Below are positions 24,816 to 33,831 of a stretch of 64,000 nt of DNA, piece after piece (positions within the stretch are counted from its first letter, which is position 1; the number at the start of each line of letters is the position of its first letter). Source of the stretch: Neobacillus vireti (GTDB taxonomy: Bacteria > Bacillota > Bacilli > Bacillales > Cytobacillaceae); the NCBI RefSeq assembly GCF_001026695.1, contig NZ_LDNB01000014.1:158184-222183 (forward strand). Direction: 5' to 3'. The notes below the pieces were generated by a model. That model searched no databases and was not told the DNA's origin. It saw only the letters and a list, made by a program, of their open reading frames with translations. The translations under genes were made by a program, and so were the position numbers.

Positions 24816-26351
24816 ATGAATAGTTTCTTCGAGAAAGCGCAACAATTTGGTAAGTCATTCATGCTTCCAATCGCAGTGCTTCCGGCAGCGGGTTTGTTGC
24901 TCGGAATCGGTGGAGCATTGTCCAACCCAAACACGGTTAAAGCCTATCCGTTTTTAGATATTTCTTGGTTGCAAAATATATTTACCATTATGTCTAGCGC
25001 CGGCTCGGTGGTGTTTGCCAACCTGGCATTGCTGTTTGCCATTGGTATTTCTGTTGGACTGGCGAAAACAGATAAAGGAACAGCAGGTCTTGCAGGTGTG
25101 TTAGCATTCCTCGTGATGAATGCAACGATATCATCTTTGTTAACGATTACAGGCAAAATGAATGTAGAAAACCCTGCAGCGGTTGGCCAAGGAATGACGC
25201 TTGGCATTCAGACACTTGAAACAGGTGTTTTCGGTGGTGTGGTTGTCGGGATCTTGACATCATGGCTGCATAATCGCTATAACAAAAAGCAGCTTCCACA
25301 GTTCCTTGGCTTTTTCAGCGGTTCGCGCTTTGTGCCGATTATTGCTTCGTTCGCGGCCATCTTTCTAGGTGTAGCAGTTTTCTTTGTTTGGCCATTTATT
25401 CAAAAGGGAATTTTTCAAATGGGCGGCCTTGTTGAGGCAACAGGTTACATTGGCACGTTCATTTATGGATTTGTTCTGCGGATGCTTGGACCATTCGGTC
25501 TGCACCATATTTTCTATATGCCATTTTGGACAACCAGCCTTGGCGGCGCGTTAACAGTCGACGGCAAGCTTGTCGAAGGAACACAGCGGATCTTCTTCGC
25601 CCAGCTGGCGGATCCTGAGACACATAAGTTCTATATTGGTACTGCACGGTTCATGTCCGGGCGTTTTATTACGATGATGTTTGGTTTAGTTGGTGCCTGC
25701 TTGGCGATGTACCATACGGCAAAACCGGAAAACAAAAAGAAAGTTGCCGGCTTACTCGCTTCAGCCGCACTTACTTCTTTCCTAACAGGAATCACAGAAC
25801 CAATTGAATTTTCATTCTTGTTTATTGCTCCCGCACTTTATGTTTTGCATGCGTTCTTGGATGGTATGGCATTTATGCTCGCTCATATTTTCCAAATTAC
25901 AATTGGGCAAACTTTCTCAGGCGGATTTATTGATTTCATTTTATTCGGTGTTTTACAAGGCACGGCAAAAACAAACTGGCTCATGGTTCCGGTCATTGGT
26001 ATTCCATGGTTCTTCGTCTACTATTTCTCATTCAAGTTCATGATTAAGAAATTTAATTTCAAAACACCAGGACGAGAAGAAGCAGGCGAAACAGTTGTGA
26101 ATGTCACAACTAAAAGTGAACGGGCTCAAGCAATTGTCGAAGGACTTGGCGGAAAAGAAAATCTGCAAAATGTTGACTGCTGTGCGACTCGTTTGCGTGT
26201 GACAGTTACTGATGCGGGACGTGTCAGTGATGATATTTTGAAAAAGACAGGTGCACGAGGTGTCGTGAAAAAAGGAAACGGCGTTCAGGTCATTTATGGA
26301 CCAGAAGTCACCATTATTAAAAATGAAGTTGAAGAATTGGTGGGTGAATAA
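24816..26351 (+). CDS. PTS EIICB component, glucose/N-acetylglucosamine family
   Basis: A 511-residue PTS transporter. The EIIC domain (about 1-400) has ten or so helices with [10 protein letters not shown] near residue 235 and [10 protein letters not shown] near 330. The EIIB domain (about 435-511) carries the phosphocysteine in [10 protein letters not shown]. There is no fused EIIA; one is encoded downstream. The ATG at 24816 follows TTGGAGG by 8 bases; the frame opens earlier within the operator. Its partner NanE points to N-acetylmannosamine or a related amino sugar as substrate (inference). Confidence 0.87.
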   Translation: MNSFFEKAQQFGKSFMLPIAVLPAAGLLLGIGGALSNPNTVKAYPFLDISWLQNIFTIMSSAGSVVFANLALLFAIGISVGLAKTDKGTAGLAGVLAFLVMNATISSLLTITGKMNVENPAAVGQGMTLGIQTLETGVFGGVVVGILTSWLHNRYNKKQLPQFLGFFSGSRFVPIIASFAAIFLGVAVFFVWPFIQKGIFQMGGLVEATGYIGTFIYGFVLRMLGPFGLHHIFYMPFWTTSLGGALTVDGKLVEGTQRIFFAQLADPETHKFYIGTARFMSGRFITMMFGLVGACLAMYHTAKPENKKKVAGLLASAALTSFLTGITEPIEFSFLFIAPALYVLHAFLDGMAFMLAHIFQITIGQTFSGGFIDFILFGVLQGTAKTNWLMVPVIGIPWFFVYYFSFKFMIKKFNFKTPGREEAGETVVNVTTKSERAQAIVEGLGGKENLQNVDCCATRLRVTVTDAGRVSDDILKKTGARGVVKKGNGVQVIYGPEVTIIKNEVEELVGE

Positions 26352-26352
26352 T

Positions 26353-27033
26353 ATGCTAGAAAACATTAAACGAGGTCTCGTTGTTTCCTGCCAGGCGTTG
26401 GAACAGGAACCCCTTCATAGCTCAATAATCATGTCAAAAATGGCGCTTGCGGCTAAAGAAGGTGGTGCCGTTGGAATCCGAGCGAATTCAAAAGCAGATA
26501 TACTGGCAATAAAAGAAGAGGTTTCCCTTCCAGTGATTGGCATCGTGAAACGGGATTATGACGATAGTGAAGTCTTCATTACCGCTACGAAGAAGGAAAT
26601 CGAGGAATTGATTGAAAGCGGCTGTGAAATGATTGCCTTGGACGCAACGATGAGAAACAGACCAAATGGTTTATCACTTGAAGAACTTGTTTCTTTTGCC
26701 CGTGAAAAAAATCCAGCGGTCCAGTTAATGGCGGATATCTCATCGATTGAGGAAGCTGTCAATGCGGAAAAGTTGGGATTTGATTGCGTAGGTACAACCC
26801 TTTATGGTTATACAAAAGAAACAAATGGGAGTAAACTATATGAGAATGATTTTGCTTTTTTAAAAAATGTTCTTAAAGAAGTGAACATTCCTGTCATAGC
26901 GGAAGGAAATATTATGAGCCCTGAAATGTTGAAAAGAGCGTTTGAACTCGGGGTGTATTCCGTTGTTGTCGGCGGTGCAATTACACGTCCGCAGCAAATT
27001 ACGGCCCGCTTTGCGGCTCAAATTCCAAAGTAA
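26353..27033 (+). CDS. nanE: N-acetylmannosamine-6-phosphate 2-epimerase
   Basis: A 226-residue TIM-barrel enzyme that converts ManNAc-6-P to GlcNAc-6-P. Family motifs are L-V-V-S-C-Q-A near residue 10, V-G-I-R-A-N near 40, I-V-K-R-D-Y near 64, A-L-D-A-T near 94, and the phosphate-binding ends A-E-G-N and V-V-G-G-A-I-T-R-P near 210. It starts one base after the PTS stop, so the two are tightly coupled: the transporter would deliver the phosphorylated sugar directly to this enzyme. No nanA or nagA lies nearby. Confidence 0.9.
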   Translation: MLENIKRGLVVSCQALEQEPLHSSIIMSKMALAAKEGGAVGIRANSKADILAIKEEVSLPVIGIVKRDYDDSEVFITATKKEIEELIESGCEMIALDATMRNRPNGLSLEELVSFAREKNPAVQLMADISSIEEAVNAEKLGFDCVGTTLYGYTKETNGSKLYENDFAFLKNVLKEVNIPVIAEGNIMSPEMLKRAFELGVYSVVVGGAITRPQQITARFAAQIPK

Positions 27034-27047
27034 AAAGGGTGTTATTG

Positions 27048-27851
27048 ATGTCTTCGGTGTTGAATGAGATCCAGAGTATTTACTCATCCTTATCTGATAA
27101 AGAAAGAAATATTGCTAACTATATTCTGGCCAATCCGGAAGAGGTCTCCCGCAGCCATATCCAGGAGCTGGCAGATGCTGCAAGTGTCTCCATCAGCACG
27201 ATCACTCGTTTTGCCAAAAAGGTCTCTTGCCGAAATTTTGTTGAAATGAAGGTGAAGCTGGCCGGTGGTTCTGAAGCTAAGGAAGCGGAAGGAATTGAAC
27301 AGACATTGTTCGCTTCTTATCGTGATATGCTGGCAGATGTCCAGTCGTTAATGGATCCAGAGCCTTTTTCCAGGGTGTTGAATTATCTGAAAGAAGCCAA
27401 GCGAATTTTCATTTATGGCTTAGGAAGTTCAGGTTTGGCGGCACAAGAGTTGAATTATCGGCTGAGCCGGATGGGCTTTATTTCGGAAGCAGTCACAGAC
27501 CCGCATTTGATGATTATTCGCAGCACGTTGCTGCAAGAGGGAGATTTGATTTTAGCCTTTTCACGGTCAGGTCAAACGCCCGATTTGCTGCAATCCGTTG
27601 GAATGGGCAAGGACAAAGGAGCAAAGCTGATTGCCTTTACCGCCTTTGGGCAAACCCCGCTGACAGAATTATCGGATGAGGTCTTGTGGACGGTGCATCC
27701 ACTAAGAAACAACTTTTTGTTAACGGGACTGGATATGAGCACCCTATACCTGATTGATAGAATCAGTTTGCACTTCCTTTCAGAAAAAGATCGAGAAGCG
27801 ATGTATCTCCAAACAGTCGAAGCGATAAGAAATAGAGGAAAATCGGAATAA
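27048..27851 (+). CDS. RpiR/MurR-family regulator with SIS domain
   Basis: A 267-residue regulator. The N-terminal helix-turn-helix (about 1-75) includes I-Q-E-L-A-D-A-A-S-V-S-I-S-T-I-T-R-F-A-K-K, and a SIS sugar-phosphate-binding domain (about 110-250) has F-I-Y-G-L-G-S-S-G-L-A and F-S-R-S-G-Q-T-P. Such proteins sense sugar phosphates, here probably ManNAc-6-P or GlcNAc-6-P. ATG at 27048 is preferred, with AAAAAGGGTG before it; a GTG nine bases earlier is in frame. Last gene before a terminator. Confidence 0.87.
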   Translation: MSSVLNEIQSIYSSLSDKERNIANYILANPEEVSRSHIQELADAASVSISTITRFAKKVSCRNFVEMKVKLAGGSEAKEAEGIEQTLFASYRDMLADVQSLMDPEPFSRVLNYLKEAKRIFIYGLGSSGLAAQELNYRLSRMGFISEAVTDPHLMIIRSTLLQEGDLILAFSRSGQTPDLLQSVGMGKDKGAKLIAFTAFGQTPLTELSDEVLWTVHPLRNNFLLTGLDMSTLYLIDRISLHFLSEKDREAMYLQTVEAIRNRGKSE

Positions 27852-27866
27852 TGGTGCCTGACACCA
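27852..27866. repeat. Dispersed palindrome GGTGCCTGACACC
   Basis: TGGTGCCTGACACCA starts at the base after the regulator stop codon. Confidence 0.65.
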
Positions 27867-27914
27867 GTATGTGACAATTTTTTGAGTTAGCAATTTCAAA
27901 TTACTGAATAGGCA

Positions 27915-27945
27915 GGATACCGTTTGAAGCAGCGGTATCCCTTTT
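27915..27945 (+). terminator. Terminator between rpiR-type gene and EIIA
   Basis: GGATACCG and CGGTATCC pair perfectly around a ten-base loop, followed by CTTTT. It should separate or attenuate EIIA transcription. Confidence 0.8.
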
Positions 27946-27993
27946 CTACAAGGAATCCTCCAAGTTAACAATACAATCCAAAAGGAGATTAGC

Positions 27994-28494
27994 ATGATGT
28001 TTAAAAAGTTATTTGGTTTAACTTCAACGAAAAAACAAGAAACTATTTTAGCTCCTGTAACAGGACGGCTCGTCCCGATTGAAGAAGTGCCAGATCCAAC
28101 GTTTGCGGAAAAAATGTTAGGGGATGGGATTGCCATTGTACCGTCAGAAGGGATGGTCGTTGCGCCTGTTGATGGTGAAGTTATCTCCATTTTTCCAACT
28201 AAGCACGCCATCGGACTTAAAACAAAGCAGGGGCTGGAAATCCTCATTCATATTGGACTTGATACGGTGAATATGCAAGGCGAAGGATTTGAAGCATTTG
28301 TTGAGATTGGTGACAAAGTAGCAGCCGGAACAAAGCTCATCAGCTTCTCCATTGAGTTAATCAAAGAAAAGGCAACCAATATCATTACCCCAGTAGTGAT
28401 AACCAATTCTGAGATTTTGAAGGAACTGCACCACGGAGACATCTCTGAAGTAATAAGCGGAAAAACAGAAATCATGAACATGGAACTCAAATAA
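27994..28494 (+). CDS. PTS EIIA component, glucose (Crr) type
   Basis: A 166-residue EIIA of the Crr family. The phosphorylated His is in L-E-I-L-I-H-I-G-L-D-T-V near residue 90 and the second active-site His in T-K-H-A-I-G-L near 75. It passes phosphate from HPr to a Glc-family EIIB, presumably that of the EIICB encoded 1.6 kb upstream. Two adjacent ATG codons follow AAAGGAG; either could start the protein. Confidence 0.9.
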   Translation: MMFKKLFGLTSTKKQETILAPVTGRLVPIEEVPDPTFAEKMLGDGIAIVPSEGMVVAPVDGEVISIFPTKHAIGLKTKQGLEILIHIGLDTVNMQGEGFEAFVEIGDKVAAGTKLISFSIELIKEKATNIITPVVITNSEILKELHHGDISEVISGKTEIMNMELK

Positions 28495-28499
28495 ATTTT

Positions 28500-28548
28500 A
28501 AGGGTGTCAGGCACCATGTGAAATTTTCACATGGTGCCTGACACCCTT
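28500..28548. repeat. Perfect 49-bp palindrome, GGTGCCTGACACC type, bidirectional terminator
   Basis: Arms of 24 bases beginning AAGGGTGTCAGGCACCATG pair perfectly around a single T. It lies between two converging genes (EIIA on plus, amidohydrolase on minus) and has T-rich ends, so it probably terminates both. Each arm contains the 13-base dispersed motif. Confidence 0.8.
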
Positions 28549-28569
28549 TGTACTATATTCATAGTGAAT

Positions 28570-29730
28570 TTAGGCGTTCAATGCTAATTGGATCATTAGT
28601 TCGATTCCCGCTGGGATGGCGGCTTCGTCGATGTCGAATTTGGGATGGTGGTGCGGGTATTGGCTTTTCTCGCTTTGCATGCCAACATTGATGAAAGCTC
28701 CGGTTTTTTCCTTTAAATAATAGGAGAAATCCTCAGCGCCCATTACTGGATCCTTTTCCAGAAAGACATCTTCGCCAAAGGATTTTACAATGATGTCTTT
28801 GGCCACTGCACATGCCTCCGGGTGATTGTATAATGGCGGTGTTCCTTCGATAAAGTGGTAGTGGCCTTTTGCGCCGAAGCTTGCGCATAGCGATTCCGTT
28901 AATTGAGCCGTTTTTTTGTGCATCAACTCTGCTCCATCAAACGACATGGCCCGAATCGTGCCTTGCAGTGTAACTTTTTCGGGAATGACATTATAGGAAT
29001 TGCCTGCCTGCATCCCGCCAAACGAAATCACGCCTGCATGCAGCGGGTTCAAACTTCTGCTGACAACAGATTGAAACGCCTGAATAAGGTGGGTGGCGAT
29101 GTAGATTGGGTCCACTGTTTGATGTGGATAGCCGCCGTGACCGCCTGTTCCTTCGATCGTAATGTCAAAATCATCGCTCGAGGCCATGGCATATCCGGTG
29201 GCAAAGCCAATTTTTCCAAGAGGCATACCGGAAAGATAGTGAATGCCATAGATGGCATCGACTCCATCCAATACCCCCTCTTTAACAAGCTGTTGGGCTC
29301 CGCTTGGCGAGGCTTCCTCAGAGCTTTGAAAAATCAAGACAATGTTGTTTTTTACGAGATGAGGATTTTCACTCATCCATTTGGCAGCCGCAAGCAGGGT
29401 TGCGGTATGTCCATCATGGCCGCAGCCGTGCATAACGCCGGGTACGGTTGAAATATACGGCTTGTTGTCGCCTTCTTCATGAAGCGGAAGGGCATCCATA
29501 TCGGCTCTAAGCGCAATGGTTTTGTTTCCTTCCGATCCTTTAAAAAAGGCAACCACATTTGGTGCTGAAAACCGTGAATCTATCGGAATACCAAATCCAG
29601 TTAACTTCTCTTTAACATAAGCAGCTGTCTTAAATTCTTGTCCTGATAGCTCAGGGTGCATATGAAAATGCCGGCGCTGCTGAATGGTCCAAGCGACGAG
29701 GTCTGAATCTATTAATTTTGTCTGTATCAT
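28570..29730 (-). CDS. M20 family amidohydrolase/aminoacylase
   Basis: A 386-residue M20D metallohydrolase. Metal-site and catalytic motifs are R-A-D-M-D-A-L-P-L near residue 78, M-H-G-C-G-H-D-G-H-T-A near 102, Q-S-S-E-E near 137 and E-D-F-S-Y-Y near 355. Relatives remove acyl groups from N-acyl amino acids, hippurate or N-acetyl-diaminopimelate. The substrate here is unknown. It stands alone; the start is the ATG preceded by GGAGGG on the minus strand. Confidence 0.87.
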   Translation of the reverse strand: MIQTKLIDSDLVAWTIQQRRHFHMHPELSGQEFKTAAYVKEKLTGFGIPIDSRFSAPNVVAFFKGSEGNKTIALRADMDALPLHEEGDNKPYISTVPGVMHGCGHDGHTATLLAAAKWMSENPHLVKNNIVLIFQSSEEASPSGAQQLVKEGVLDGVDAIYGIHYLSGMPLGKIGFATGYAMASSDDFDITIEGTGGHGGYPHQTVDPIYIATHLIQAFQSVVSRSLNPLHAGVISFGGMQAGNSYNVIPEKVTLQGTIRAMSFDGAELMHKKTAQLTESLCASFGAKGHYHFIEGTPPLYNHPEACAVAKDIIVKSFGEDVFLEKDPVMGAEDFSYYLKEKTGAFINVGMQSEKSQYPHHHPKFDIDEAAIPAGIELMIQLALNA

Positions 29731-30004
29731 GATTGACCCTCCAGATGGTTATTTTTCTAAAATGGGTGTGAATTTTTATACATTAATTGTAATTTATATT
29801 CAGTGATAATGCAACTAGAAAGCAACTAGTAAGAAGTGTCAGCCGCCAGTTGAACGAATCGATCTGTAAATAGGGCAACGGAATTTTTTGATTAATCACA
29901 TTTATTGATAGTTCTGTAATTATTGTCATTCATTTGTTTATACTCCAATTTTCGACAAAATGTGATAATATCAAAGATAATACAGGAATCGAAGGGGTAA
30001 GAAC
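29731..30004. other. Intergenic DNA between divergent genes
   Basis: It contains promoters for both flanking genes but I see no gene. ATCGAAGGGG serves as ribosome site for the gene at 30005. Confidence 0.4.
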
Positions 30005-30874
30005 ATGATGTCGTTAAGTGTTAAGTGGGAATCGTTTCAAAGAATGCCTAAAATGATCTTAGGGCTGTGCATAGTATTAACGGTCCTTCCAGGCTTTTTA
30101 GCTAGATTGGATATGTTTTATATTGATGATATGGTTTGGTTTTTATTGCTGATTCCTTGCTTTATTTTTTCCTATTATTTAGGATTTGCCGGTGGATTCT
30201 TTGCAGCATTGACGGTTAATATCTATCATCTTCTTTGGTTCATTTATGAAAAATATTTGCGGATGGCGGAATTAATCAACCAAGAATTATCACTCCATGT
30301 GGGTGTGGCCATCGTTACTTTTTTGTGCGCGATTGGTGTTGGACTATTGTCGGAAAAACTAACCGAAAAACAAATGCAGCTACAAAGTTTGAATCAAAAA
30401 TTAAAGCATTTAGCCTTGTATGATTCTCTCACAAGTCTCCCAAACCGCCATTATTTCATGGAAAGATTATCTGAAGCTTTACAGGGCGAACAATTTGTTT
30501 GCCTGTTGTTTGTTGATTTAGACGGATTTAAAAAAGTGAATGATACCTATGGTCACGAAGAGGGCGATCACATATTAAAAGAAGTAGCTAATCAGTTAAA
30601 CTTGTGCTGTCATTGTCATGATTCTATGTTTGTAAGCCGCCTTGGGGGCGATGAGTTTGTTGTCATGTTCGTGGGGGCAGGCAAAGAAAGATCAACCGAA
30701 ATAGCGCAGGAAATCTTGAAGAAGTTACAACTGAAAGTACATGATTTGAGGATTTCGGCCAGCATTGGCATTGCCATATCTAAACATGGCGATACCCCCT
30801 CATCCCTATTAAAAAGTGCGGATACCGCCATGTATCATATTAAATCAACGGGAAAAAATGCGGTCGGAGCCTGA
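30005..30874 (+). CDS. GGDEF-domain diguanylate cyclase, paralogue of the gene at 9109
   Basis: A 289-residue protein, the same length as its paralogue at 9109-9978. The membrane part (residues about 20-115) shares the stretches F-Y-I-D-D-M-V-W-F-L-L-L and C-F-I-F-S-Y-Y-L-G-F-A-G-G with it. The GGDEF domain is intact (S-R-L-G-G-D-E-F-V-V-M-F near 212) and also lacks the RxxD inhibitory site. The linker between strands has an insertion rich in Cys and His (L-C-C-H-C-H-D) not found in the paralogue. It should make cyclic di-GMP. Confidence 0.88.
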   Translation: MMSLSVKWESFQRMPKMILGLCIVLTVLPGFLARLDMFYIDDMVWFLLLIPCFIFSYYLGFAGGFFAALTVNIYHLLWFIYEKYLRMAELINQELSLHVGVAIVTFLCAIGVGLLSEKLTEKQMQLQSLNQKLKHLALYDSLTSLPNRHYFMERLSEALQGEQFVCLLFVDLDGFKKVNDTYGHEEGDHILKEVANQLNLCCHCHDSMFVSRLGGDEFVVMFVGAGKERSTEIAQEILKKLQLKVHDLRISASIGIAISKHGDTPSSLLKSADTAMYHIKSTGKNAVGA

Positions 30875-30880
30875 CACACC
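30866..30880. repeat. Dispersed palindrome, half-type GCCTGACACACC
   Basis: GGAGCCTGACACACC overlaps the end of the GGDEF gene and encodes its last residue and stop. Confidence 0.4.
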
Positions 30881-30905
30881 TCTCGTTTTTTTCTGACAGA
30901 ATGGA

Positions 30906-30946
30906 GGATATCCGGTACTATTCCAATGGAAAAGTACCAGATATCC
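30906..30946 (+). terminator. Long hairpin after the GGDEF gene
   Basis: GGATATC-GGTACT-TTCC pairs with GGAA-AGTACC-GATATCC with three single-base mismatches. There is only a weak T-run, so function as terminator is probable but not certain. Confidence 0.55.
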
Positions 30947-31114
30947 TTAATCCTAACAAGAATAAATGTTCTAGTATGAATTCTAATACCTTCCTCCAGA
31001 CTATATAACACTATCATTCTACCTAACAGTATCTTATCCCTTAAAAGCCGTTACTCTGTTATTTGACTCCATTATGATATTATTAGGGCATCAATGATAA
31101 TAGGAGGCTTTAGT

Positions 31115-32218
31115 TTGAATTACGATTTACTTAAGGAAGCAATGGAATTTATTCATGCCTGTTATAGGGAACTAAATAAAACTGATCAGGAAGTAGAAAA
31201 TAGGTTGAATGAAATTGATATACAGATAAGAAACCAAGGTTTTTATGAACACACATCTATCGAACTTGAATATGGGGCAAAAGTGGCTTGGCGTAATAGT
31301 AATCGTTGTATTGGAAGATTATTTTGGGATCATTTAAATGTTATTGATAAGAGACACTTAAATACAGAAGAGGCGATTTTTGACGCATTAATCGAGCACA
31401 TGGAGTTTGCGACGAATAAGGGTCGTATCCGACCTACTATTACTATTTTTTCACAGAAAGCTGCTAATAAAAAGGTACGAATATGGAATCATCAATTGAT
31501 TCGTTACGCAGGATATCGTACTGAACAAGGCATTTTAGGGGATCCTGACTCCTTAGCTTTTACCGAGGCTTGTATAAATCTTGGATGGGAACCCAAGTTT
31601 GGGAAGTTTGATATCCTACCATTAGTCATACAAATAAACGATAATAGCCCAAAAATGTTTGAAATTCCAGATAATGTTCCTCTTGAAGTTCCACTTCGTC
31701 ATCCAAATTACAAATGGTTTGAAGATTTACAACTGAAATGGTATGCAGTCCCTATTATTTCGGATATGATGCTTGAAATTGGTGGCATTACTTATACTGC
31801 AGCTCCATTTAATGGTTGGTATATGGGCACTGAGATAGGTTCACGAAACCTTGCTGATGATTATAGGTATAATCTTCTTCCGAAGATTGGATCTTTAATG
31901 GAGTTAGATACGAAAAGTAATATATCGTTATGGAAGGACAGGGCACTGGTAGAAATGAATACAGCAGTCTTACATTCTTTTAAAGAAGATGGGGTTAGTA
32001 TTGTTGATCATCATACGGCTGCTCAACAGTTTAAAAAATTCGAGGAAAAAGAACTAGAAATGGAAAGGCCGGTTACTGGTAATTGGACTTGGCTCATTCC
32101 GCCATTAGCACCTGCGGCAACGCACATTTTTCATAAACGATATAATAATGAAATCATAAAGCCTAACTATTTTCACCAACCAAAACCTTATAAACTTTTT
32201 GAGAAAAGCCAACATTAA
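31115..32218 (+). CDS. nos: Bacterial nitric oxide synthase, oxygenase domain
   Basis: A 367-residue bNOS, close in length to B. subtilis NOS. It makes NO and citrulline from arginine using electrons from general flavodoxin-type reductases because it has no reductase domain. The heme-ligand Cys is in [10 protein letters not shown] near residue 61, and the arginine/pterin region [11 protein letters not shown] near 235 includes the substrate-binding Glu. The frame opens at ATG 31094, but AGGAGG (31102-31107) lies after that, so TTG 31115, seven bases downstream, is the start. Confidence 0.93.
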   Translation: MNYDLLKEAMEFIHACYRELNKTDQEVENRLNEIDIQIRNQGFYEHTSIELEYGAKVAWRNSNRCIGRLFWDHLNVIDKRHLNTEEAIFDALIEHMEFATNKGRIRPTITIFSQKAANKKVRIWNHQLIRYAGYRTEQGILGDPDSLAFTEACINLGWEPKFGKFDILPLVIQINDNSPKMFEIPDNVPLEVPLRHPNYKWFEDLQLKWYAVPIISDMMLEIGGITYTAAPFNGWYMGTEIGSRNLADDYRYNLLPKIGSLMELDTKSNISLWKDRALVEMNTAVLHSFKEDGVSIVDHHTAAQQFKKFEEKELEMERPVTGNWTWLIPPLAPAATHIFHKRYNNEIIKPNYFHQPKPYKLFEKSQH

Positions 32219-32230
32219 AGTTGGCTTTTC
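32203..32230 (+). terminator. Terminator overlapping the nos stop codon
   Basis: GAAAAGCCAAC and GTTGGCTTTTC pair perfectly around the TAA stop region, followed by C and then a second hairpin. Confidence 0.8.
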
Positions 32231-32231
32231 A

Positions 32232-32260
32232 GGCTGTCGAAAAACTTTCGATAGCCTTTT
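32232..32260 (+). terminator. Second hairpin after nos
   Basis: GGCTGTCGAAA and TTTCGATAGCC pair with one mismatch, followed by TTTT. Confidence 0.75.
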
Positions 32261-32306
32261 ATTTTATTCCCTTTCATTAATAATTCACCGCGTTAATTTA
32301 CTATTT

Positions 32307-32771
32307 TCAAGTTTTTGCCAAATGGTGCCTGACACCATTTTTAAGTTTTTTCCAAAGTATTTCAACGAATCTCTGGCATCGTTCATGGTCTTTTGTTTGT
32401 AGGGCGATTTCAATTTTTAGTGTGACTGCTAAGTTGCTGTGAACGTAGAGCATGTCGCGAAAGGCATCGACTGCACCGCAAAATTGGGGATAAAAGCTAT
32501 CGCCTGTTCCGACAACACCCGTCACAACATGCTTGATATCCTGGCTTTCAAATGATCGATATAGGATGTGCATTTCTTCAGGGATTTCCCCATCTCCCCA
32601 TGTATAGGTTCCAATTACGACCGCATCAAATGCAGATAAATCCTGCAGAGGGAAATGTTCAACACGAAACAGATGTACCTCTATGTTTTTCTCCAAGAAT
32701 AATTCCCTAATGAAATGGACGAGTTCTTCGGTATGCCCCGTTTTTGAGGTATACACGATGGCAAGTTTCAT
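32307..32771 (-). CDS. Flavodoxin in the ribonucleotide reductase operon
   Basis: A 154-residue flavodoxin. The FMN phosphate loop is T-S-K-T-G-H-T-E-E near residue 8, the first flavin loop G-T-Y-T-W-G-D-G near 55 and the second G-T-G-D-S-F-Y-P-Q-F near 90. It resembles the short-chain flavodoxins YkuN/YkuP more than canonical NrdI. Its ATG overlaps the nrdF-type stop as ATGA, so it is coupled to the reductase and may activate or re-reduce the metal cofactor. The last residues (N-G-V-R-H-H-L) are encoded by a dispersed palindrome, which suggests the 3' end was remodelled by that element. Confidence 0.85.
   Translation of the reverse strand: MKLAIVYTSKTGHTEELVHFIRELFLEKNIEVHLFRVEHFPLQDLSAFDAVVIGTYTWGDGEIPEEMHILYRSFESQDIKHVVTGVVGTGDSFYPQFCGAVDAFRDMLYVHSNLAVTLKIEIALQTKDHERCQRFVEILWKKLKNGVRHHLAKT
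32320..32342. repeat. Dispersed palindrome GGTGCCTGACACC inside the flavodoxin 3' end
   Basis: AAATGGTGCCTGACACCATT is a perfect palindrome except the centre, followed by TTT. It lies within the coding sequence of the flavodoxin, near its stop. Confidence 0.7.
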
Positions 32772-33814
32772 AGTTCATCGAAACCGTTCGATTTCGACAC
32801 CTTCGCATAGGTCCGTGATTTTTGTTCAAAGAAATCAGATTTGGTTCCGTTCATCATTTCATCGCTGAACACATGAATCCATGGCATCGGATTGGCTTGC
32901 TCTTCATACAGATTCGCTAAACCAAGCTGGCGCAGCCGTTTATTTGCCAAGTATTCCGTATACCTATCGTACTCGTCCAAATCAATTCCCGTAATATCTT
33001 TAAGGATGAAAGTGGCCCACTCTTTTTCCAGCTCGACAGCTTGTCCAATGGTTTTATAAACATAGTCGATATTTCCCTGATGATTCAATTCTGGATTTTC
33101 TGTTAACAGAATCCGAATAAACTGGGCGATGAAATAAGCGTGCTGCATTTCATCCCGCTGGATGTAGCTGATCATTGTGCTCGTCTTGAGCATTTTTTGC
33201 TGACGGGCAAGGTGATAGAAAAAGGCAAATCCCGCATAAAAATAAATCCCCTCAAGATTTATCGAATTCACCGCTAATTGAAACAAATTTTGCGGAGTAG
33301 GGGCTTCACGAAAGCTTTCATATGCCTGCAAAATCAGCTGGTTTCGTTTTTGCACAATGGGGTCACTTTTCGCTTGATTGAACCGTGCCTTCTGTTCGCT
33401 TAACGGGACAAGTGAGCTAAGGATGTAAGAATAAGATTCATTATGGACTGCCTCCTGCTGAGCGATGACGGCAAAAATCGCTTTAAAGCTGGAATCGGTC
33501 ACATAATCCATCACTTGTGTCATCGTTGGTGTTTGCAGACTATCCAACGAGGCAAGCTGCGTATTAATTCTTAAAAAGACATCTTTCTCGGCCGCACTAA
33601 GCATTTCCCATTGTTTAATATCATCCTGCATATTAATTTCCTGCGCCTTCCAAAAATTCCCCAATAATGTTTGATACAAATCGTACATTTGCGGGTAAGC
33701 AATATCATTCCAGTTTAGCAGACCGGAAGACTCGCCGTTAATGATCCCGGTTGATTTATTAGGAAACTCCGGGTTCAACAATTTTATTTTTGCTAATGGT
33801 GCATGAATATCCAT
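32768..33814 (-). CDS. nrdF: Class I ribonucleotide reductase, beta (radical) subunit
   Basis: A 348-residue R2 protein. Metal ligands and radical Tyr are visible: E-A-V-H-N-E-S-Y gives Glu-x-x-His-x-x-x-Tyr near residue 110, E-G-I-Y-F-Y carries the next Glu near 170, and R-D-E-M-Q-H holds the last Glu and His near 205. The start is the ATG at 33814 with AGGAGG 9 bases upstream; the frame opens ten codons earlier. It sits 17 bases after the alpha-subunit gene and overlaps the flavodoxin gene. Together they make deoxyribonucleotides with oxygen-dependent radical chemistry. I use nrdF as a label; assignment to subclass Ia or Ib is uncertain. Confidence 0.9.
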   Translation of the reverse strand: MDIHAPLAKIKLLNPEFPNKSTGIINGESSGLLNWNDIAYPQMYDLYQTLLGNFWKAQEINMQDDIKQWEMLSAAEKDVFLRINTQLASLDSLQTPTMTQVMDYVTDSSFKAIFAVIAQQEAVHNESYSYILSSLVPLSEQKARFNQAKSDPIVQKRNQLILQAYESFREAPTPQNLFQLAVNSINLEGIYFYAGFAFFYHLARQQKMLKTSTMISYIQRDEMQHAYFIAQFIRILLTENPELNHQGNIDYVYKTIGQAVELEKEWATFILKDITGIDLDEYDRYTEYLANKRLRQLGLANLYEEQANPMPWIHVFSDEMMNGTKSDFFEQKSRTYAKVSKSNGFDEL

Positions 33815-33831
33815 CTGAAAAAACCTCCTAT

